The translations under genes were made by a program, and so were the position numbers. A stretch of DNA of 64,000 bases. Source: Arcuatula senhousia. Its lineage: Eukaryota; Mollusca; Bivalvia; Mytilida; Mytilidae. The DNA is taken from assembly GCA_963971305.1 (NCBI GenBank), contig OZ020306.1, positions 33,563,512-33,627,511 on the forward strand. The letters run 5' to 3'. Each line of letters starts with the position of its first letter. Position 1 is the first letter of the stretch. This document shows, piece by piece, positions 1 through 11,275 of this stretch. The notes below the pieces were generated by a model, which was given only the letters and a program-made list of their open reading frames with translations, was not told the DNA's origin and did not search any database.

Positions 1-3000
1 AGTGCTTCATTTCTGGAATATAGTCTATATCCAGTTAGATTTAAATCAGTTATTTAGTTACTCCTGAAAAAATAAGTTTAATTATCTCAGGTTACCCTGC
101 AAAATTTACGGAAATAACCTTTTGCCATTTTAAACGCATCGTTTCGTGTATCAAAAATAACCTTAATGTTAAAATGTTTTTTTTCTCCATTTACATGAAA
201 CTAATTGTTAATATCCTACAACCAGCTCAGTTTGGACATAACATACTTGTACGGCTACAGTAAAATAAAGGTTATTACAAGTATAACTGTAACAGTATAA
301 TATGAATTTTAATGTTCGAAATTAGCACCTTGCTCTTAAAACATTATACCCATTAAATTAATCTGCAACATTTACAAATAATAAAGATTTTTTAAGATCC
401 CAGAATTTAGAATCTAAAAACGTCATCCTAATAAATACATTGTACCATCATTTATGTCAAAAGAGTGTCTCCATCCGGCATGAAAAAGGTAAAAAGTTCA
501 GTTCTTTTTCTCCTTTGTCCCCCGCCGCAACGCGGAGCGGGGCCATAGACATGGCGGGCGTACGTTCGTCCGTCATACTTGCTTCGTAACAGATTTCTCA
601 GTTACTATCTTTCCTAAACTTTAAATATCTGGTATGCCGCTTCAGGTGGGGGACTCATACGGAGGCCGATGCGTTTCCAGATCCGTATCTTTCCATTTTC
701 TGTTTTACAAGCTGATTTAGAATTTTGCCGACTTGGCGGGAGCCCCAAGAATTCCGTTCTTGTTCATTTTTTTATTCTTCTAATTTGTAATAATTAAATA
801 CCTAGGCAGTGGACTTACATCAGTTTAAAATCCTTTTTATAGCGCTTTTTCTATGGCAGAGTGAGGTTGGTAATTGTTGGCGATCATTAATCTGCTTAAC
901 CTGAGAAAATCATAGCGAATAAGCTCAGTCTTAACTTTTTATAAACAAGGTTGTTCCTTTATATACTTTAGTATATTTAAAGATGCAACCAAAAGATGAG
1001 ATACAATTAAATTGGCTTAAGAACATCCTAATTACTATCTATTCATATTTTTTGCTTTGTATTTCTCTTATAAGTGGTCAAGTGTCCACCTTGTCCTCTA
1101 ATAATTTTTCATTTAGATTTTCGAAAAAAGTTATCTGGGACCTCCACTCCCCCCACCCCTTTTGTCCACAAAAGAACTGTATGCATGTGGAACCCCCCGT
1201 TTGAAAGTTTTGGATCTGTCCCTGGTCTTGTAAAGATTTTTAATGGTCTATGTTGGCGCAGTATATTTATTGCAAATCTTTCATATACTTTCTTGTTTGC
1301 AATATTGTTTCGTGCTTTCTCCGTTCATTCCAAAGCAGATCTCCAGCGTAGATCGATTGAACATAATTTAATAAAATCAAGGAATAATTATGAAGAATTC
1401 CTTGATGAAATGGTTCTCATATTTAAAAACATAATCTTTACCAGAGCAGAGATGCATAATTTGCAAATTCTACACTTACGAATATGAAATATGTATTCAC
1501 CTTATCCCAAATTTGACTGAGATTATAAAAGAATTAAATCAAATAATGAATTAATAAGTGTTTTTAATTGCTCATTACTTGAAATGTATAGTTATTCTGT
1601 AACTATAATTCATAAAAATCCGTAAAATTATATATATTACCTGAGAAAATTAAACTGGTTTAAATTTCTCAGATTTTAAAGAAATATTTTTATGAATTGA
1701 ATAATATATATTTTTTCTCTCATTTTTACAAATTAATCATTACTTAGAGCCAGAGTCTGCCTCAGCGCTTTTAAATACTGGTAAAATATATGTAGTGATT
1801 TCTATATAAATAATTGATGATTAATATGATCCACTGCCCTTCCCATGCATTCTACAAAGCAAATACTATAGTCCTGTCATTCTCAACTGTCATTTTATTC
1901 TAGTTATCAGAATAAAATTTCTTAATAGTAAATTTTAACTGAGATACTTAAAGTTCTATGAAATAAATAGAATAAAAAAATAAAATGATTTTTTAATCAT
2001 TTTTCATAAACATGATATAATTCATATCACACCATCAGAATCATATAAAAATTATTAATATCATTTGAAAAAATAAAAAGTTTATGAAAATCATCTTTGT
2101 CAAGTTCTGCGGGACTATCTATCAATGGACCATGGAAGGTGCCCCTCAGAGAGTGACCACAACGCGCGAGCTTGAGACAGGATGTTAAATATGTGTCGTG
2201 TATATTATCCAATATACATGTACCTGTATCGATAGGAGTTAATTAATAAGCCACGTGCGCTAATAAGTTGGTCACACCTGTAATAATACGGCAAAAGAAA
2301 AGGAGGTATTTCTACCTAAAAAAAAACACATCTAAAAGATTGGTTGCAAGGGTTCTGATGTTGGTGAATGCTCAGTTTGGTGCTCGACGGCTTTTTTCGG
2401 CAATCTTAGGACTTGGAGACCGCTAAACAGTCTCCTACGCCAAAACATTATTTCCATATGTGTCTCTAATTTTCATATGGATCATCATAATATAAAATAT
2501 TAATGAAGGAAAATTAGGTGACTTAGGAAGTTCCTTTTTAATGAGAAATCCCAGTTTCGTATACAAAATATATACAATACAGCTTTTCGATAAATAATTT
2601 CTGATCTCAAATTTTTATTCATCTGCATATACTCAAAGCAGCAGTTGCTTTTAAAATGTCTGGATAACATTAAAAAATTTCAAATTTGTGTACATGTATT
2701 TCGTTATTTTGAGTTGGTTAATTTCCCCTCATTTCAGACATTAACTTAGCGCTTTTTTTACCTAATTACAAATTTTGTGATTATATCTTGCAAATGTTGC
2801 ATGAACCTTACATTTAAAATTCTACTCAGTTCAAATTTTTAAATGTAGTTAAGAATTTAAGGCACAATGACTGTAGCTATAGTTAACAGGCAGTAAAAAC
2901 ATGATTGTGCGATTTTAGGACAAAAAAGAGAAGATTAGAATATGCTCCCTCTATTTCCACCAATTTCCTTTATGTGTTAAAAGTCATGCACTGGTATTTT

Positions 3001-3660
3001 TTTGGACTGTCTTTAGTTTGCCAGTATTAACGATACCCTTTGAATTACTTTCATTAACTAATTTCATTAAACATTTACCCTTAATGCATATTGTTTGCAA
3101 ATAAAAAAAATGTCTTTTAATGTTATAAGAAAATTTAACCATGTACAAAATGTATTTCCTGACATAAGAGTTTTGTTATAATAAAAAAAATATGATTTCC
3201 TAGTCGAGAATCGTCTAAAAGCTGCAGTACGAGCTGCTAAGACACACCTTGTGAGGTTCAAAAGATCATCCTAAATCAATTGCTCAGGAAATTTAAGGAC
3301 AAATTGAAAATAAAATGAAAGAAAAACAAAACAACAAAAGGGATTCATGATATTTATATTTATCAATTTGACTTTTTTCGGATCTTGTTCAAATTTAAAG
3401 TCTTTATTTTCATAAAGGTTTCCAAGTAACTTGCAAACAAAATTAATAAGTATTAATACCTGTTTGACTTACTTAATGTCACTCGTTTCTGTTATATTGT
3501 ACAAATGAAAGTTAATATTTTCTATAAAAACGACTCTTTTTATTGCTATAGCAGAATCAAGACATATCTTCAGTACAGAGTCTACAGTTTAAAGATTATA
3601 ATTTAGTCTTCCTTGAATATTTGATAAATCGAATAAATGACATGATCGCAAAGAACAACC
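1..3660. other. AT-rich stretch without recognisable genes
   Basis: No convincing coding exon is visible. Open frames here are short and low in complexity. Around 513-700 there is a fragment of the family opening with TGTCCCCCGC and followed by a CGTCCGTC-type run, which recurs at 13276-13676. The remainder looks like unique or old intergenic DNA. Confidence 0.5.
513..700 (+). repeat. Fragment of TGTCCCCCGC repeat family
   Basis: The stretch opens with TTTGTCCCCCGCC, followed by a CG-rich run, then CGTTCGTCCGTC and ACAGATTTCTCAG. This is the same order of motifs as the better preserved copy at 13276-13676. The opposite terminus (GCGGGGGACA) is not found, so the copy is truncated or decayed. 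Confidence 0.45.
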
Positions 3661-3676
3661 AATCATCAATTAAAAC

Positions 3677-3977
3677 GATACACGCTACACGATGCACGCT
3701 ATACGATGCACGTTACACGATGCACGCTATACGATGTACGCTAAACGATGTTCGCTACACGATACGATGTACGCTACACGATGTACGCTGCACGATACGA
3801 TGCACGCTATACGATGTACGCTGCACGATACGATATACGCTTAACGAAACGATATACCATATACGATACGATGCACGATACACGATGCACGATACACGAT
3901 GCACGCACGATGTACGCACGATGCCTGCACGATGAACGCACGATGTGCGCACGATGTACGCACGCTATACGCACGCT
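3677..3977. repeat. Degenerate minisatellite built on ACGATGYACGCTAY
   Basis: About 300 bp of imperfect tandem copies of 8-15 bp words such as ACGATGCACGCT, ACGATACGATG and ACGATGTACGC. The period drifts between about 8 and 14 bp. Open frames on both strands here (arginine/tyrosine/threonine-rich) are by-products of the repeat and are not called as genes. Confidence 0.85.
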
Positions 3978-3989
3978 TAATTTGTTAAC

Positions 3990-4615
3990 TTATACGTTAC
4001 AGGGACTGTATCTATCTCATCTAGTTGCTTAGAAAACTGTGACGAAAAGTTTGCATGCATGTTCATTGTTTGTAAAAACCTAAGTATTCAGTAAACAAAA
4101 AATAGACTACCTAGGGGCATACAATTGGTATACCATATGGTACTTTAGGATATAGCTGTATACAAAATATCAGACATCTATCTCATGTAGTTGACTGGAA
4201 ACTGTGACAGAAATTTTGCATTTATGTCCATTATGTGTAAAAACCTAAGTATTCGGTAAACAGGAAGTACATCACCTAGGACCATGAAATCAATATACAC
4301 CATATGGTACTATAGGGGAAAGCTTTATGCAAACTATCAGATCTCTACGTCATGTAGTTGCTAAGAAAACTGTGACGGAATACACTATGTGTAAGAACCT
4401 AAATATTCGGTAAACAGGAAGTAGTTGACCTAGGAACATGAAATCGGTATAAACCATATGGTCCTAAAGGAGAAAGCTATACGCAAAATATCAGACATTT
4501 ATCTCATGTAGTTGGGAAACTGTGACGGAAATTATGTTACGGGCGGACGAACGAACGGACGGACGGACGGACATGGGTAAAACAATATACCCCCCTCTTC
4601 GAAGCGGGGGTATAA
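3990..4615 (+). repeat. Four-monomer tandem array ending in (GGAC)n and a C5/G5 hairpin
   Basis: A ~160-bp monomer recurs four times, marked by CTCATCTAGTTG or CTCATGTAGTTG near 4015, 4177, 4350 and 4503, each followed by AACTGTGACRGAA. The array ends in GGACGGACGGAC repeats (about 4551-4573) and a hairpin with CCCCC and GGGGG arms around CTTCGAAG (about 4590-4612). The 21.3-21.9 kb and 39.1-40.1 kb arrays share this style. Confidence 0.7.
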
Positions 4616-4770
4616 AAATACCGAACTGGAAAATCAAATTATGACTAGGATCAACCTATGTCTGGGGTAGGCAGAAACTAAGGGTTAAGACCATTTGAAA
4701 TATAAACGGATACTATAGCTTTGATGTGTTCTCCATCACCAAAGTGTTGCAGTAATACTTGTGAATCTCC
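4616..4770 (-). mobile_element. Fragment related to the 41-kb hammerhead element
   Basis: This segment aligns by eye with 41228-41375: shared words include ACCAACTGG/ACCGAACTGG, ATCAACCTATGT, GGGTAGG, TTAAGAC and AAGCTTTGATG. It therefore carries the internal part of the ribozyme-bearing element. No hammerhead core is present in this copy. Confidence 0.55.
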
Positions 4771-5257
4771 TGGGCAATTACCCTGGGGCATACATGCCAG
4801 TCGTTTTGCGGGCAAGGTGGCCCGATCCAACGCTAGGGTATTGGGCTTCTTTGGGCTCTTTTCGCCACCCAGGTTTGGATGGCAGTAACCAACTTTATAT
4901 TTCAAAGTTGAATTAAGACATTTCCAATGTGAACATTCATGTAGATGGTCAAAATCAATCGAGGTGATGTTTTTTTTTCTTAGATATGCTAAGTCCTGCA
5001 GTCTTTAATTATCGGTAAATATTTATATTTTTATTTAAATCAGAAGTAAATGTAAATATTTTCCTAAGCGTTACAAATTTATAATGTTTTCCTGTTAATT
5101 TATTTGGCAATCAAATGTTGAATATCTTCTTGATTTTTTTATATTATTAAGAAAAAACGAGTATATCTGACTAACCGTAGCAAGCTTTGATATTCCTATA
5201 TTTTTTTCTCATTCTCACAGACACAATGCAAAAGCAGATGATCTCAATTTAGTATAG

Positions 5258-5605
5258 ATCATGTTTTTACAAATATGGGATTTCGATCTCTCAGATGAGT
5301 GCAGATGTTGGTTTGTTATAGGGTGTTGTTTTGTCTTCCTTTACCGGATTTGACACGCTGAATGGACTATTGGCAACGGGAAGGGTGTGCTATAGCAAGC
5401 AGGAACTGCTTACTCTTCCGGAGCACCTGAGTTCACTCTTGTTTCGACTGGAGTTCGCGTTGTTGGTTGATATTCAGTTATTTTGTGTTTCAATGTTTTT
5501 CATGTTGTCTGTTTTTGTCCCGTTCCTGTTCGTGTTTACTGGTTTTGTCTCTGCCCTTTCGGACTTGTGATATTCGGATACCCCTTGGTACCTCTGCTTC
5601 TTTCT
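5258..5605 (+). mobile_element. Penelope-like element 3' end (last codons plus 3' UTR)
   Basis: Begins with sequence matching the end of PLE reverse transcriptase copies (TATGGGATTTC, read YGIS), followed by the conserved 3' UTR words TGCAGATGTTGG, GGTGTGCTATAGC, CTTCCGGAGCACCTGAG and TTCGGACTT. The same order of words is seen at 8600-8890 (+) and, reversed, at 9516-9942. Open frames inside it are not separate genes. Confidence 0.7.
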
Positions 5606-5819
5606 AAGCATGTTCGAAAAAATCTTCCTGCATCCTCAGCCATGAATAACAATCAGTGCGTTCGTTTGCTCTCCTAGTTTCAGTTGATCCTTAACGAAAT
5701 AAATCTGTCTTTCTGGATCCATCTAGTCCAAATTTTCCACTGAACAAATCATGAACTTCAGCTCTTTTAGGCGTTGTTATCGCTCACAACAGGCTTTGTC
5801 ATCTTCAATCTTTGGAGGG

Positions 5820-6095
5820 GTGAGTAAGTGATTTACGTCCGTGCAACGCTATTTAGTTTTATAAAAAAAGGTGATGAACATGAAAAGGATGAAACTACTA
5901 AATGAACATGAATAACGCTGAGAAAATTTAGTTGGCAGTCCACAAACATATTTTACGTGCATGAAGCGTGGTAATCTCCACGTAAGTTTGCCAATTATGG
6001 TCAGGTGTTAAGGTGTCAGTATTATAGACCTGACAGCTTCCGCGGACGAGGGCTACCCTATTCAGACACCTAGCTATAGGGTACACTTGATCGCT
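5820..6095 (-). mobile_element. SINE A copy, minus strand, 5' truncated
   Basis: Starts with the reversed tail TGAGTAAGTGA, continues with ACGTCCGTGCAACGC, then TGCATGAAGCGTGG and the GACCTGACAGC...GGACGAGGGC block of SINE A. It lies head-to-head with the plus-strand SINE that begins near 6145. Confidence 0.75.
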
Positions 6096-6144
6096 CTGTT
6101 CAAACTTTGGATAAGTGTTGCCAACTGTCCTCTCCACCTTTTCC

Positions 6145-6605
6145 CCCGTTCGGATCTTAGGAGGCGAATAGGTCCGCAGGGTCGCTAAGCTTGTCGGTAA
6201 AAGTCAACAATAGAGCTCTCACAAACCTTACATCGGGTCAGGCCGCTTAGCCAACAAAGCGACTGGGATGTTGCCTTAGGTTGTTGAATGGACAGCCCTG
6301 TCATAATGAATGCCGGGTTTATCAGGCGATAATTCGGAAAACCTGAGCGCAAACCAAAGTGGGCCAACGTGTGTACAGAGTGCCAAGCTTTATGCACATA
6401 AACACACCCCTTTGTAGACTGCAAAGAAGTGCACCACATAGGGTTTATTCTCCCCTTTTTCTGTGGTGTTCTAATTTTACTTTTCCTTTGTTTCCCATCT
6501 CACACCCATATTTCATTTATCACCATTTCATGTTCATTTTATCACCCTTTTCATGTCAATCGCATTTAAATTGCAAAAGCATAAAACACCAAGTAACTCA
6601 CTTAT
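6145..6605 (+). mobile_element. SINE with B-type head and A-type tail (subfamily C)
   Basis: The head reads GGCGAATAGGTCCGCAG...GCTAAGCTTGTCGGTAAAAGTC as in SINE B. The distal part reads ...GTGTACAGAGTGCCAAGC and ends AAAACACCAAGTAACTCACTT as in SINE A. The 15895-18050 copy has the same combination, so this appears to be a real subfamily and not a one-off recombinant. Confidence 0.7.
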
Positions 6606-6719
6606 ATGCGAGTCGATTATTACATTTTCATGGGTGTAATTTTCCCATAAAATTTGCATGCACATGTATCTTTTTTTTCCATTTAATATCAACTCAAAAT
6701 CAACAGATTAAACGATAAT

Positions 6720-7836
6720 CTGGTATGAGAAAGAAAAAAAACCAACCACATGTACCCCTTATTTAGAAGTGGGGTAGCTGTGTTTGGCCGTCTGACCATT
6801 ACGTCTTCTGGTGCAATCTCTTGTCCGCAACTGTTCCAACAAGACATCTTATGATATTTTCAGTTTACCAAGTTGCGAATTGTAGAATAAGAATTAATGA
6901 GGGAATTATATTTTAAGGAAAATGAGGAGAGGTGTCATGTGACCAAGCACATCTAAATTTGCAAAGAAAATGCTAGCACATCAATAAGTACATAACAAAA
7001 ATATTAAATGAGTTAATCATGGAAATGTTAACATATAATAACATTTTTCAAAAAGAAATATGACTATTAACTTAATAAATCATTGTTTTGAAAATATCAA
7101 AGGAGATAATCAATGTTAAACATGACCATCAAAATACAATGGATTCTACAGGCAAATTCACAACGAAGTTGGTGACCCCCTATTTTCTCACTCTTATATC
7201 AAAGTTAGCTTAATAATATTAATTCTGATCCTATAAAATCAAATTTGTAATGTAAGATTTTTTCTTAAGCAGTGATTTTTTTGCATTTTATATGTCCTTT
7301 CCTTTAATAGACATTGTAATTTAGTCAAACTTTGAACCCTTATATGGGAAAAACAAGCCTAGTGACCTATCTTTATTTTAGTTTTATATGAAACGTATCA
7401 ACATTATTTGATATTTAAGGCAATAAAATTCGATTTATAATGAGCAGATATTTCCAGAGTCAGGTGTCCTCATTAACCTTAAATACTGATTTCCCTAAAC
7501 AAATGAATTTTTTTACTCATGTTACTCTAAAATTCTTAAGCAAATAGTTTTGAGTGTTAGTATGCAACAAAATTTGTACACATTATAAAATATGAACAGA
7601 AGATTGTTCATTATAACGTTTTTCTACCAAAGAAAATTAGTAAAGAGTAGTATTTTACGAGTTATGTTTTGAATGTCTTGTTTTATATCTGCTGCGTACA
7701 AGTCACAATTTGCACACGTTGCAAAATGTATTAATATGTTCAAGTTTCAAAAAGGACCGCAAACTTGCTTTATCCTTCATCTCACATTTTGTTATAATTG
7801 ATCTACATGTATTTACATGTATTTACATCTCATATA
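6720..7836. other. AT-rich stretch, nothing recognised
   Basis: No exon, repeat family or RNA gene could be supported here. Runs of TATA/AAAT words dominate. Confidence 0.5.
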
Positions 7837-7849
7837 CCAGAAGTAACTT

Positions 7850-8178
7850 AGTTTAAACATATTTATTTATCCTGGATTGGGAAACAAGCTTAATGCTTAT
7901 GTAAATCCCTCTCCAGCTAGCAGTTTGCGAGTGTGGCCTTTGCAGCCTACTCTTATCGAACTCTACAAAGGGGTCTTTAACGTGCATGGGGTATTGCTCT
8001 CCACATACACGGGACAACCTTTTTTGTCCCTTCCGAAGGACTAGCATCGTACCTTGAGACCATCCTCGCAAATGGTGTCAAGAGAGAGTCGGAAAATTGG
8101 TTCATGAAATTTTCACCCTGGACGAGGATCGAACCACGAACCTTGGTGTTAGTAGCCCGACGCGTTAACCACTACACC
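7850..8178 (-). mobile_element. tRNA-derived SINE
   Basis: Read on the minus strand, the element opens with a Pol III A-box-like TGGTGTAGTGGTTAAC (8164-8179) and a B-box GGTTCGATCC (8126-8135). This spacing is typical of a tRNA-derived head. The body contains GTATGTGGAGAGC and GCACGTTAAAGACCCC, a core it shares with SINE A and SINE B in this window. The 3' end runs into ATAAATAAATA. Flanking CCAGAAGTAACTT (7837-7849) and CCAGAAGAAACTT (8177-8189) make a 13-bp duplication with one mismatch, although part of the right copy overlaps the tRNA-like start. The shared core resembles the conserved domain of metazoan SINE superfamilies, but the exact superfamily cannot be settled by eye. Confidence 0.8.
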
Positions 8179-8225
8179 AGAAGAAACTTGGGATAAAGGA
8201 CACTACAGATTCTAGGAGGTCCGCT

Positions 8226-8990
8226 TCATAATTGGATCTATTTCTCGAAACTGACACACCAGGAAAGCTCCATGACAAACGTGATGACTTCAACTTTCCC
8301 TTTCCGGTATGACTGATTCGTTTTAGTCATTTTCTCTGGACTATGAAATTGATTTTTCAAGTTCGGTAGTTTTGTTATTACCTTTATTTCTGTGTAGCAA
8401 CATTCCGTCGGCTCAAGCATATGGAGTTAACGTATCACAATTGATTCGTTATTCCAGAGCATGTGGGGAATACAACGACTTCCTTGATATAGCTACACGG
8501 CTGAAAAGCAAATTGTTAACACAGGGGTGCGTTGCTCCCAGGTTGTTGTCATCACTCGAGAATTTTTACGGAAAACATCATGTGCTTGTATACAAATACG
8601 GGATTTCTATCTCTCGATGAGCACAGATATTGGTTGGACATAGAGTTTGGTAATGTCGTCCTTTCCGGATTTGCCCAACACTATATCGATCTTTGGTAAC
8701 GTGACGGGTGTGCTATAGCTAGCAGGTACTGCTTACTCTTCCGGAGCACCTGAGTTCACTCTCGTTTCGACTTGAGTTCACGTTGCTGAATGCGGTTTTG
8801 TTGTAATGCGTGTGTTTTATGTTGTGTGGTTTGTTTCGTTATGATGATTTTTTGTCTACCGGTTTTGTCTTTTTCTTTACGGTTTTATGATGTCGATTAC
8901 CCCTTTGGTACTAATTGCAACATGTACACCTTTTGCTGTCCATATTGTAACATGATTAGTCTTTTTAATGAAATTTGTTCTAACTTGTAC
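8226..8990 (+). pseudogene. Penelope-like RT C-terminus and 3' UTR, broken by a nested tail
   Basis: The first part encodes a decayed DKRDDFNFPF motif (8268-8310). After a foreign insert it resumes with NIPSAQAYGVNVSQLIRYSR and LLTQGCVAPRLLSSLENFYG, which is the C-terminus of PLE reverse transcriptases like the one at 62703-63860. The reading frame then reaches a stop near 8620 and passes into the PLE 3' UTR words GGTGTGCTATAGC and CTTCCGGAGCACCTGAG. The normal segment between FNFPI and SNIPSSPAYG is replaced by the insert at 8310-8394. No catalytic motif is present, so this is a dead 3' fragment. Confidence 0.8.
8310..8394 (+). mobile_element. 85-bp PLE 3' tail nested in another PLE
   Basis: GACTGATTCGTTTTAGTC, CATTTTCTCTGGACTATG and GTTTTGTTATTACCTTTA follow each other here. 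The same words occur in the same order on the minus strand of 39150-39230. It therefore looks like the extreme 3' end of the 39-kb PLE subfamily, inserted inside the coding part of a different subfamily. Confidence 0.65.
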
Positions 8991-8991
8991 A

Positions 8992-9480
8992 GTCCCGTGC
9001 GGGGCCCGGGTGGCGAATAGGCCCGCAGCAGAGCCTAGCTTGTCGTAAAAGGCGACTAAGGGTCTTGGGATTTTGACATCGGGTCAGTGCTCAGCCCACA
9101 GAGCAACCAAGTGTGTACCTTAGGTGGCTGAATAGGGTGGCCCTCGTCCGCGGGGGTTGTCAGGTCTATAATACGGAAACCCTGACCGCCGACCATAGTG
9201 GGCCAACGTGTGTGGAGAGTGCCACGCTTCATGCACGTAAAAGACCCCTTTGTGGACCGCCAAGTAGTGCACCACATATAGGCTAAATTTTCTGCCCCTA
9301 CCCACCTCTCCCCTTTTCCTGTGGTTCTTCAAAATTTACCGGCCCTTTGTTTCCCACCCACTCCCATATTTCATTTATCATCATCATTTAATGTTCATTG
9401 TATCATCCTTTTCATGTTCATCGCCTGTAAATAACCTATATAGCGTTGCACGGGCGTAAAACACCAACTCACTCACTCAC
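8992..9480 (+). mobile_element. SINE A, full-length, with 13-bp target-site duplication
   Basis: A 489-bp element flanked by TCTAACTTGTACA at 8979-8991 and 9481-9493. The head is CCCGTGCGGGGCCCGGGTGG followed by CGAATAGGCCCGCAG. The middle carries CGTCCGCGGGGGTTGTCAGG and GTGTGTGGAGAGTGCC, then GCACGTAAAAGACCCC. The 3' end is CGTAAAACACCAACTCACTC with a tetramer tail. The long perfect duplication and simple-repeat tail indicate LINE-driven target-primed insertion. A clear tRNA B-box was not found, so the origin of the head is uncertain. Confidence 0.85.
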
Positions 9481-9515
9481 TCTAACTTGTACAAACGGCC
9501 ATAAAAGAAATTTAA

Positions 9516-9942
9516 ATAAAGAGTGTCAAAAACGTAAAAGAAGCAAAGAAGCACCAATGGGGCATTCAAGTGTCAAAAGTCCGAAAAGGCAACGACGATA
9601 AACATGATAAAAAAACAGCACGAAGAAACACAAAATCAACCGAACGGAAATGAACAACGCGAACTCAAGTCGTGACAAGAGTGAACTCAGGTGCTCCGGA
9701 AGAGTAAGCGGTTCCTGCCTGCTATAGCACACCCGTCGTGTTGCTTATTCCAATTCAGTGTGTCAAATCCCGTAAATGAACGACAAACCAACATCTGCAT
9801 TCATTTGAGAGATAGAAATCCCATATTTGTCTACGATTGCATGGTGTCTTCCGTAAAATTTCTTGAGTGAAGACAGCAACCGTGGAGCAACACAACCCTG
9901 TGCCAGCAATTTCTTTGACAAACGTGAAGCTCTGCCAAGGAA
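9516..9942 (-). mobile_element. Penelope-like element 3' end, minus strand
   Basis: Read on the minus strand, it encodes LAQGCVAPRLLSSLKKFYG and then the PLE 3' UTR words TGCAGATGTTGG, GGTGTGCTATAGC and CTTCCGGAGCACCTGAG. It lies in inverted orientation to the PLE end at 8226-8990, with a SINE A between them. Confidence 0.75.
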
Positions 9943-10182
9943 AATCCAGCTTTAAATAAATTGTGTTTGTTTATTCATTCAAAATTTACTTAGAAACTTG
10001 TTTAAGCCCCTCTGATTAAATCATAATAGACATGATAGAAAGTGACAAGATATTTTAATACCCACTCAGCTTAAATTGAGTAGATTTGTTAGGTTTTAGT
10101 TTAAGCATATTTAATTTTCAAATTATACAAAATGGATTGGACAACATAAATAAATTTTAATCTTTGAGAAGCTCATCTTGAA

Positions 10183-11155
10183 CAAGAGGCTCACAGGAGC
10201 CCGATTCGCTCACCTGGCTGTAACAATATTTAACATTGCCAACAGTCTGTCATGACATGAAACCATTTAAAAGCTATATAAAGCTGAGCATTAAAGCAAG
10301 CAAATGTGTGGCACCATCTTTTATCTTACACAATCTATCAAATACTATCCACTATTTTTAGTTTAAAGGGCCATAATGGTCATCTGCCAAATTTGGCCTA
10401 ATGGACAATTTTGTAGATCTCAATTAGCTGAACATTTAATCAAGCAAAACCTTTTCCCAATCTTCTATCGTTTACAATCTATAAGGCTAAAACCACTATA
10501 TTTGGCGTTAAAGGGACAATAACTCCTATAAGTGGTCATCTGACAAGTTCGACCTAATGGACAATTTTATAGATCTTAATAAGCTGAACATTTAAGCAAG
10601 CAAAACCTTTTCTCTATCTATTAACGTTCACAATTTATAAGGTAAAACTCACCTTTTGGCTTCTAATGGGCCATAGCCATACATTTTGTAACTCCTATAA
10701 GGGGCCATCTGACAATTTCGACCTAAAGAACAATTTTGTATAGCTCAATAAGCTGAACATTTAAGCAAGCAGAACTTTCCCCCTATCTTCTATCTTTCAC
10801 AATCTGTAAGGCTAAAACCACTATTTTTGGCATTTTAGGGGCAATAACCCCTTATGAGGGGTCATCTGACAATTTCGACTCATGGACAATGTTGTAGAGC
10901 TTATTTTGCTGAACAAAATGAAGTTGAAATAACTTCAATATCTTAAATAATTCTTTAGATATAAGTCAAAATAAGTGCAAAACACAGAAAAAGGACAAAA
11001 GCTCCCACATAGTTTATTGGAATTTCTTCAAAATTTCTGGGTAAGTAGATCTTGACGTGCTCATTACTTGTAATCTATGCCAGACTTTTGATATCAGTCA
11101 CCGGTTTTTAGTTGTTTGCAAAAAACTCCTGTTTTATCCCTTATTCTATATACAA
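10183..11155 (-). repeat. Hairpin-capped repeat cassette, truncated mosaic copy (copy a)
   Basis: Opens with CAAGAGGCTCACAGGAGC and CGCTCACCTG, the cap of the large cassettes at 16-18, 23-27 and 48-54 kb. Three or four ~165-bp monomers follow, each with TGAACATTTAAGCAAGC and GGGGCCATCTGACAATTTCG. The end (10920-11155) switches to the other monomer type, with GTGCAAAAC, TTCTTCAAAATTTC and TTTGCAAAAAACT as in 23.3-27.3 kb. The distal cap is missing. Confidence 0.7.
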
Positions 11156-11275
11156 ATGTATTTAAGTTATACAAGTTGCAATTTATACACAACGTTCATG
11201 ACGTTATGAACAGTGCTGTTTGAGGTAGTTTTTTCAGGTTTCGTTATGGTTACATCTAAAATTTTTAATGAATTG

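Noticed and set aside
2027..2212. Minus-strand frame ending in LDKDDFHKLF, considered as a further EF-hand exon
   Set aside because: The acidic stretch does not follow the 12-residue calcium-loop spacing and no splice sites fit.
3621..4032. Open frames of 65-104 codons on both strands
   Set aside because: They follow the minisatellite composition (repeated RCTLYDVR-like words) and overlap on both strands.
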